Under the pieces are notes generated by a model, which was given only the letters and a program-made list of their open reading frames with translations, was not told where the DNA came from and made no database searches. Source: Pleurotus ostreatus/Saccharomyces cerevisiae fusant (lineage: Eukaryota > Opisthokonta). Taken from it: 13,575 bases of DNA. The stretch lies in NCBI GenBank assembly GCA_024196135.1, contig JAMQCK010000955.1, positions 1 through 13,575 of the forward strand. The letters run 5' to 3'. The position numbers and the translations under genes were made by a program. Of this stretch, positions 9,797-13,575 are shown in pieces. Within the stretch, counting starts at the first letter, position 1, and each line of letters begins with the position of its first letter.

Positions 9797-10060
9797 GACG
9801 GAGGGGTGCGGAAATCGAGAAATGAGGCGAACCGAAAAGAAATGGGGAAAAAAGGAAAAAGGACGGGCGGGAATGCGGGCGGGGCGGGGGGAGTAAGAGG
9901 CCGGCCGCGGGCCGAGGCGCACGCGTGTGAACGAGCGACGACGACGGAACGACGGAGAGAGGACGAGCGACGCGCGACGAAGGACAGACCGGGGGGAGAG
10001 GGGGACAGTGGAGGGGACAGAGAAACGGAAACGGATGAAGAAATGGAGGAAATAGAGCCA
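9797..10060 (+). repeat. Purine-rich low-complexity tract
   Basis: The plus strand is mostly G and A over some 260 bases, with runs such as GGGGAAAAAAGGAAAAAGG near 9844 and many GACGA/GAGCGA units around 9930-9985. It may form triplex or quadruplex structure and lies 0.5-0.8 kb upstream of the NmrA-like gene. Confidence 0.6.
9865..9891 (+). other. Predicted G-quadruplex motif
   Basis: Four or more G-runs (GGG, GGG, GGG, GGGG and a final run of six) are separated by loops of 1-5 bases, which satisfies the usual G3+N1-7 rule on the plus strand. It lies in the purine-rich tract. Confidence 0.6.
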
Positions 10061-10444
10061 ATAGCCACAGCACCACACCAACCAAAAGCGAAGCGAACTG
10101 CGGAGACGAAGAGACGAAGATGCAAGCTTACTGTGAAGAGTGCGTAGATGCCCGCGCGGCTGCATGCAAATTCTGGAGAGGAGGGACTGGCATTATTGTA
10201 CTGAGAACTGAGAGGTTGTCACTGCGGCTATAGATGTCGGGTGTGGGGTGGGGAAGAGGAAGGATTTGAGCGCCGTCCTAGGGCTTCTGGTCTTATGTAT
10301 GCGCACTCGACTTCGTCCCGTCCACGAGGCCCTCGAGGCCGGTCTGAGGCCGATTTAAGGGCGCAGCACTAGAGACAAGACGACGCTAAGGCAAGGCTAA
10401 GGCATGCCGTAGGCACTAACCCTAAGACTAAGTGATCTGCGCGT

Positions 10445-10510
10445 CCGGCTATAAGCCGACCGTACGAGGCGCAGCTTCAGTCCCTCTCAGTCCCCCATCG
10501 TCTTTCTCGG
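10445..10510 (+). promoter_or_regulatory. Orphan promoter-like stretch
   Basis: A CTATAAG box sits inside a short inverted repeat (GGCT-ATA-AGCC, about 10447-10457). It is followed by a pyrimidine-rich run (10484-10510) of the kind found at fungal transcription starts. No good ORF follows on the plus strand; the next ATG frames are short. It could drive a non-coding RNA or be the relic of a lost gene. Confidence 0.25.
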
Positions 10511-10570
10511 TTTGCTTTTTGCTTTTGATGCCCACTTTGCATGCAGGGAAGATTTAGGTAGCTCTCGCGA

Positions 10571-10592
10571 AGACGCCAAAAAGACGCCAAAA
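10571..10592 (+). repeat. Tandem 11-bp repeat, two copies
   Basis: AGACGCCAAAA occurs twice in perfect tandem. It is directly followed by the inverted repeat at 10594-10619. Confidence 0.7.
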
Positions 10593-10593
10593 A

Positions 10594-10619
10594 GATCACC
10601 TTTTGTACATAAAGTGATC
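10594..10619. repeat. Inverted repeat, GATCAC ... GTGATC
   Basis: The arms GATCAC and GTGATC, with TTT and AAA inside them, are separated by a short loop. They could form a hairpin or be a two-fold binding site; no flanking gene explains it. Confidence 0.5.
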
Positions 10620-10726
10620 CCAACATGCCCCCAAAATCGACGTAGCACGTTCTGTTCTGCCTCTCTGCTCAGGTCACATCACAGTGGTATGCATTGTACC
10701 AATTTAACCTCATCCATCATCACTAT

Positions 10727-10758
10727 ATTCCGTACGGTTAGCATTCCGTACGGCTAGC
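10727..10758 (+). repeat. Tandem 16-bp repeat carrying CCGTACGG palindromes
   Basis: ATTCCGTACGGYTAGC is present twice with one mismatch, so two palindromic CCGTACGG octamers lie 16 bp apart. This spacing resembles paired binding sites, but no known factor is implied. Confidence 0.7.
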
Positions 10759-10791
10759 AGCAACGACGCTCGCGGGCTTCTACTCATACTT

Positions 10792-10818
10792 TACTTCTAC
10801 TTCTACTTCTACTTCTAC
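10792..10818 (+). repeat. Hexanucleotide microsatellite (TACTTC)4.5
   Basis: TACTTC is repeated four times plus TAC without interruption. Confidence 0.85.
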
Positions 10819-11010
10819 CATACCATCGTACCGTCATATCATACCCAAGGGCAATCGTTCCCAGAACCCAGGGGAATCTACAGCGTTGTGCTGGCAGTGG
10901 TGGCGGCGGTGGGGGATGAAAGGCTCCGAAGTTGGAGATGGATGTCACCGTGGCGGTGGCGGTTGGGCTGGCCACCACCCGCTCCTGCACCTGCGCATCC
11001 TATGAGTCCA

Positions 11011-11046
11011 TTACGTCCGTATAGCAACTTACGTCCGTGTAGCAAC
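11011..11046 (+). repeat. Tandem 18-bp repeat, two copies
   Basis: TTACGTCCGTATAGCAAC and TTACGTCCGTGTAGCAAC follow one another with a single difference. The pair ends six bases before the left arm of the inverted-repeat element. Confidence 0.8.
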
Positions 11047-11052
11047 TTGACT

Positions 11053-11516
11053 TTATTAGACCGTATTTGCACCGGTATATACTGGCTTTTTATTGGACTT
11101 AGATCCAAGCAGAAAATACTGAGATTTCGGCTCTAAACAGTTATTGCGTGGATATTGAACGTCGTGCGTCCAAACTCTATTGTCCTCGGTTCCGAATTGA
11201 GCGGCTAACACCGTACGCTGGCCTAGCCAGCGAGAGGAGGGCTCACACGTATCAATGAAGCTGGAGACTTGGGATGGAGGGCCTCCGCCTAGCACAGTCG
11301 TAGCTTTGTACGACTTTTCCCGTTGTCTATGGCGCGTTTGGTGGCCTCGAGGGAGCGTGGGACAGTGCCCCTATAACGATCACTGTATCGAAGCTGCTTC
11401 AATATTCATTGAGCACCTCAAAAAACACCGGAATTATGATTGGGCTCAGCATTAAGAGTGGAGCCGTCTTGTACATGGAGAAGTGGATATAAACCGGTGC
11501 AAATACGGTCTATTAA
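11053..11516. mobile_element. MITE-like non-autonomous DNA element
   Basis: Terminal inverted repeats of about 30 bp lie at 11053-11082 and 11487-11516. They share a perfect 20-bp core (TAGACCGTATTTGCACCGGT at 11057-11076; its reverse complement at 11493-11512), with one outer mismatch and a few inner ones. Depending on where the ends are set, the target duplication is TA (Tc1/mariner-like) or ATT (three bases, as in PIF/Harbinger-like elements). The interior has no transposase; its longest frame (11255-11455) is not protein-like. A 7-bp-arm hairpin lies at 11216-11232. It ends 12 bases beyond the stop codon of the next gene. Confidence 0.6.
11216..11232. repeat. Perfect hairpin within the MITE-like element
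   Basis: CGCTGGC and GCCAGCG are separated by CTA. Confidence 0.6.
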
Positions 11517-11528
11517 GCCCCACTAGAA

Positions 11529-12066
11529 CTAGCTGACGGCATGTCTTCCGGCACGAGAATCCGCCCCAGAAAAGCATCGACGGCGCTGTTCCTCAACGGC
11601 GTCCTTGATGCCACGAGCCTCTACGCCGTCCAAGAATGCCATCACCAGGTCCTCCAGCAGCTTCACCCGCCAATAAACATGCAGGCGCTTCAGAAGTTCG
11701 AGGTCTCCTCGCATCGTCTCTCGGCATCTACAGTATGCTGTGCTTGTCGCGCTTGCGACAGATGAGCAACGGAATGCTCCTGGTTAAATGTTCCACTTAC
11801 ATCCTGACATCCTTGATGAATACTATCGCTGGCTCTGCCATGATGACCGCTGGGCTTACTGGGTTTAACACCTTGGGCTTGATCTGGAAGTCGTTGGCAG
11901 GGGCTGCATGTCGGAGGATGGCAAGTCGCTGCGACGTGTGCAATCCGTGCGTCGTATGGGCATGAGAGCCTTCGAGATTGCGAGATTGCTTGTTTTCGTC
12001 TCTCCTTCCGTGCTCCTGACGCTCTCGAAATCGACAAATCCGCGCGCGAGCGTCCAAGGTAGCCAC
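11529..12066 (-). CDS. Hypothetical small protein, two exons
   Basis: The exons 12066-11801 and 11727-11529 join in phase through a GTAAGT donor and a TAG acceptor (73-nt intron) and would encode 154 residues starting at MATLDARA. The second exon is convincing as protein: LLKRLHVYWRVKLLEDLVMAF, then a charged helical tail and a stop. The end of the first exon (VIMAEPAIVFIKDVR) is also good. The N-terminal part is rich in R, H and Q and less convincing, so the true gene may start further upstream and contain another intron. I recognise no family. The stop codon lies 12 bases from the MITE-like element, whose insertion may have shortened the 3' UTR. Confidence 0.4.
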
Positions 12067-12846
12067 CGCCCCGCGGGGGAGGGCCCGTCAATCAGGATGC
12101 CCACTGTCGCCGTCGCGAGCGAACAGATTTGTTCTTAACTTGATTGGAAGACAGTGTCGAAGCCGCGTCAGCTTCCGCGCGCGCACAAATGTGGATATCG
12201 TCGCATCCGCCGCCCCATTGTTCTCGCCCTCTGACATTCCAAAGCGTCCGCAATCGCCGCCATCGCCTCCCTGCCCCTCAGTGCCCTCCTCTTTGGCTTT
12301 ACAGACACCGGCGCATGCGCGCCCAGCGAGAGCGCCAGCTGAATGAAGTACCTCAGCAGGCGTGGCACGTCTTCGCCCATCTCGGACGCCAGTGACGAGC
12401 TTGGGGCGTTATCGTTCTCAAGAGCAGCGTCCGCATGGGCAGAGAGCTAGGCGACCTGGGCAGTTGGCGGGTTTGACCTGCACTGGCAGGTCCAGGGTTG
12501 GGATGCATCTAGTGGGGCGGTTCGTACGCGTAGGTCATTGACATCGTAGTACCACGCAAGTGGCCAAACGGCTGCGTGCACCGAACCATACAAACGATAC
12601 CGGCGTGCAACTGAGAGATCGAGCCAGGCGAGCGAGATGTGCGACGTGATGCTGGGCGCGAGCCTCGTGCTCAGATGCGGAGGGGAAGGAGGAAGCAGCA
12701 GCGTGGCATGGCAGAGCCGCAGAACAACTGGTCCCTGGAACGCGTGGCGCGGGCGGGGCGGGGAGGGCGGTAACTATGGGTGGCCGCTGGATTTCGGCTT
12801 TGTGAACGACAGAGGGGTGAAGCGGTGTGCGCGGATGGAGGGCATG
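12067..12846. other. Stretch between the small hypothetical gene and the AA14-like pseudogene
   Basis: The minus strand from about 12450 to 12180 is open and partly protein-like (ENDNAPSSSLASEMGEDVPR, then LLRYFIQLALSLGAHAP), after a TAG acceptor. It may be an upstream exon of the neighbouring hypothetical gene, but I could not find a phased link. The rest (12460-12846) shows no convincing exon and should hold the 3' UTR of the AA14-like gene. Confidence 0.3.
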
Positions 12847-13575
12847 TCACCATCGGTATGGATTGCGAGAAGGGTTGAGCGCGTACGAGCCAGCGTCGTT
12901 GCCGTTAGCAAAGACGTCGGTCTGGACGCCTATGCATACCTGTCAGACAGAGTTGACAAAGGATGTCAAACTTGGACTTACCGTACGCGAAAACAAACCG
13001 GTCGTCGTAGGCAGGAGATGCTCACTCGCCGTGCGCCTGCTTGCAGTTGTTGATGTTGACTTGAATGCTGTCAATACCGTCTGCCTGATGCTAGACCGTG
13101 GACTGCTTGGCGCCCTCCATGCACGTGGAGTCGCCCCTCTCACAGTACAACGGCGCCAGGGGCTTCAGGAGGGTGCGCTGGCTGGTCGCGCCGATGACCT
13201 TGCAGCGGTAGGCGTAGAAGATCACGTTCGCCTCACCGCAGCCGTTCGAAATCTGGCTTTCGGTGCAGATGCAGCGGCCGTCGGAGCACGCGGGCAGGTC
13301 GGGGATGCCATACTCATAGTCGACGGTAATCCACAGCGCGTGCTGGTTGACGGAGAAGACGACCATTCGAGGCCAACGTCGTCCATATCGGACTTGTAGG
13401 GAATCGCAAAGGCGGAGCGGGCAGCCATGGAGATAGCGCCGCCCGTGGCGCTGTAGCCTTCTGCGATGGTAATGATGGAGCGATCGACGACGGTAGGCGC
13501 AGCGGGTGTAGGCTCGGGTTGCGAAATGGTGTCGCTGGCATGACGGCTGCTGGGGCGGTGGGCGCCACGGTACGC
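12847..13575 (-). pseudogene. AA14-like secreted protein (putative LPMO family), 5'-truncated by the window and disrupted
   Basis: The minus-strand reading resembles the fungal AA14 family (copper lytic polysaccharide monooxygenases acting on xylan-coated cellulose). Matching blocks, from memory, are AFAIPYKSDMDDV, VVFSVNQHALW, GIPDLPACSDGRCIC, a YRCKVIGATS segment, a GAKQ block, SPAYDDRFVFAYG and VQTDVF. The last intron (12981-12930) is GTAAGT to TAG and joins FAYG to VQTDVF in phase; the last exon ends with TGA at 12847. Three lesions break it. A one-base loss near 13366 separates the AFAIPYKSD frame from the VFSVNQ frame. TAG at 13093-13091 directly follows GAKQSTV. TGA at 13024-13022 lies before ASPAYDD. 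The catalytic N-terminal histidine lies outside the window. If the read is wrong at these sites it could be an intact gene; the family call itself is moderate. Confidence 0.5.

Larger units (their letters stand above)
9334..11052. other. Long stretch without a supported gene
   Basis: About 1.7 kb that carries the upstream region of the NmrA-like gene and then repeats and low-complexity DNA. The long minus-strand frames at 9463-10165 are serine/proline/arginine-rich readings of the pyrimidine-rich strand in three overlapping frames, which points to base composition and not to a gene. From 10160 to 11050 no frame is protein-like. The distinct elements are listed separately. Confidence 0.6.

Noticed and set aside
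9806..10147. Plus-strand ORF of 113 codons, very basic and acidic, R/E/G-rich.
   Set aside because: It is the translation of the purine-rich low-complexity tract.
9463..10165. Long minus-strand ORFs up to 220 codons.
   Set aside because: They are Ser/Pro/Arg-rich readings of a pyrimidine-rich strand, open in several frames at once because of base composition, with no domain.
11255..11455. Plus-strand ORF of 66 codons in the MITE-like element.
   Set aside because: No similarity to any transposase and a composition close to random.
12637..13053. Plus-strand ORF of 138 codons.
   Set aside because: Its second half is antisense to the AA14-like exons, and the first half is Gly/Arg-rich with no motif.

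Overview
The window looks like nuclear DNA of a filamentous basidiomycete, probably an Agaricomycete and possibly a wood-decay polypore. The genes are dense and cut by many 46-81-nt GT-AG introns with CTNAN-type branch sites. They include a fungal ATG17, a ricin-B chimerolectin of the Marasmius oreades agglutinin (MOA) type and an AA14-like secreted protein, the last two typical of mushrooms. There are no operons, ribosome-binding sites or CRISPR arrays. All gene calls were spliced by eye from frame, splice signals and remembered family motifs. All supported genes lie on the minus strand.

Layout from left to right: (1) ATG17, seven exons, 1968 to 94, the scaffold of the Atg1 kinase complex that starts autophagy. 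(2) A conserved-looking protein of unknown function with a hydrophobic, probably membrane-spanning part. Its last nine exons (4147 to 2268) can be read; its 5' part lies somewhere in 4150-5090 and I could not resolve it. (3) A weakly coding stretch, 5086-5576. (4) A MOA-like chimerolectin, about twelve exons, 7074 to 5577, with a TATA box. (5) An unassigned 0.9 kb. (6) An NmrA-like NAD(P)-binding protein, five exons, 9260 to 8093, with a TATA box. (7) About 1.8 kb without a supported gene, holding a purine-rich, G-quadruplex-forming tract, an orphan promoter-like stretch, several short tandem repeats and a microsatellite. (8) A roughly 460-bp MITE-like element with 30-bp terminal inverted repeats. 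(9) A small hypothetical gene, 12066 to 11529. (10) The 3' part of an AA14-like gene that carries a frameshift and two in-frame stop codons, and so looks like a pseudogene. It runs off the right edge.

The genes do not form an evident pathway. The most interesting object is the chimerolectin. Its lectin part looks functional, but its C-terminal papain-like domain has no histidine and only one cysteine, in the wrong place, so it should be a pseudoprotease. The lectin also uses four micro-exons of 22-23 nt and has one intron whose removal or retention keeps the frame. The second is the AA14-like pseudogene, where two probable TGG codons have become TAG and TGA.
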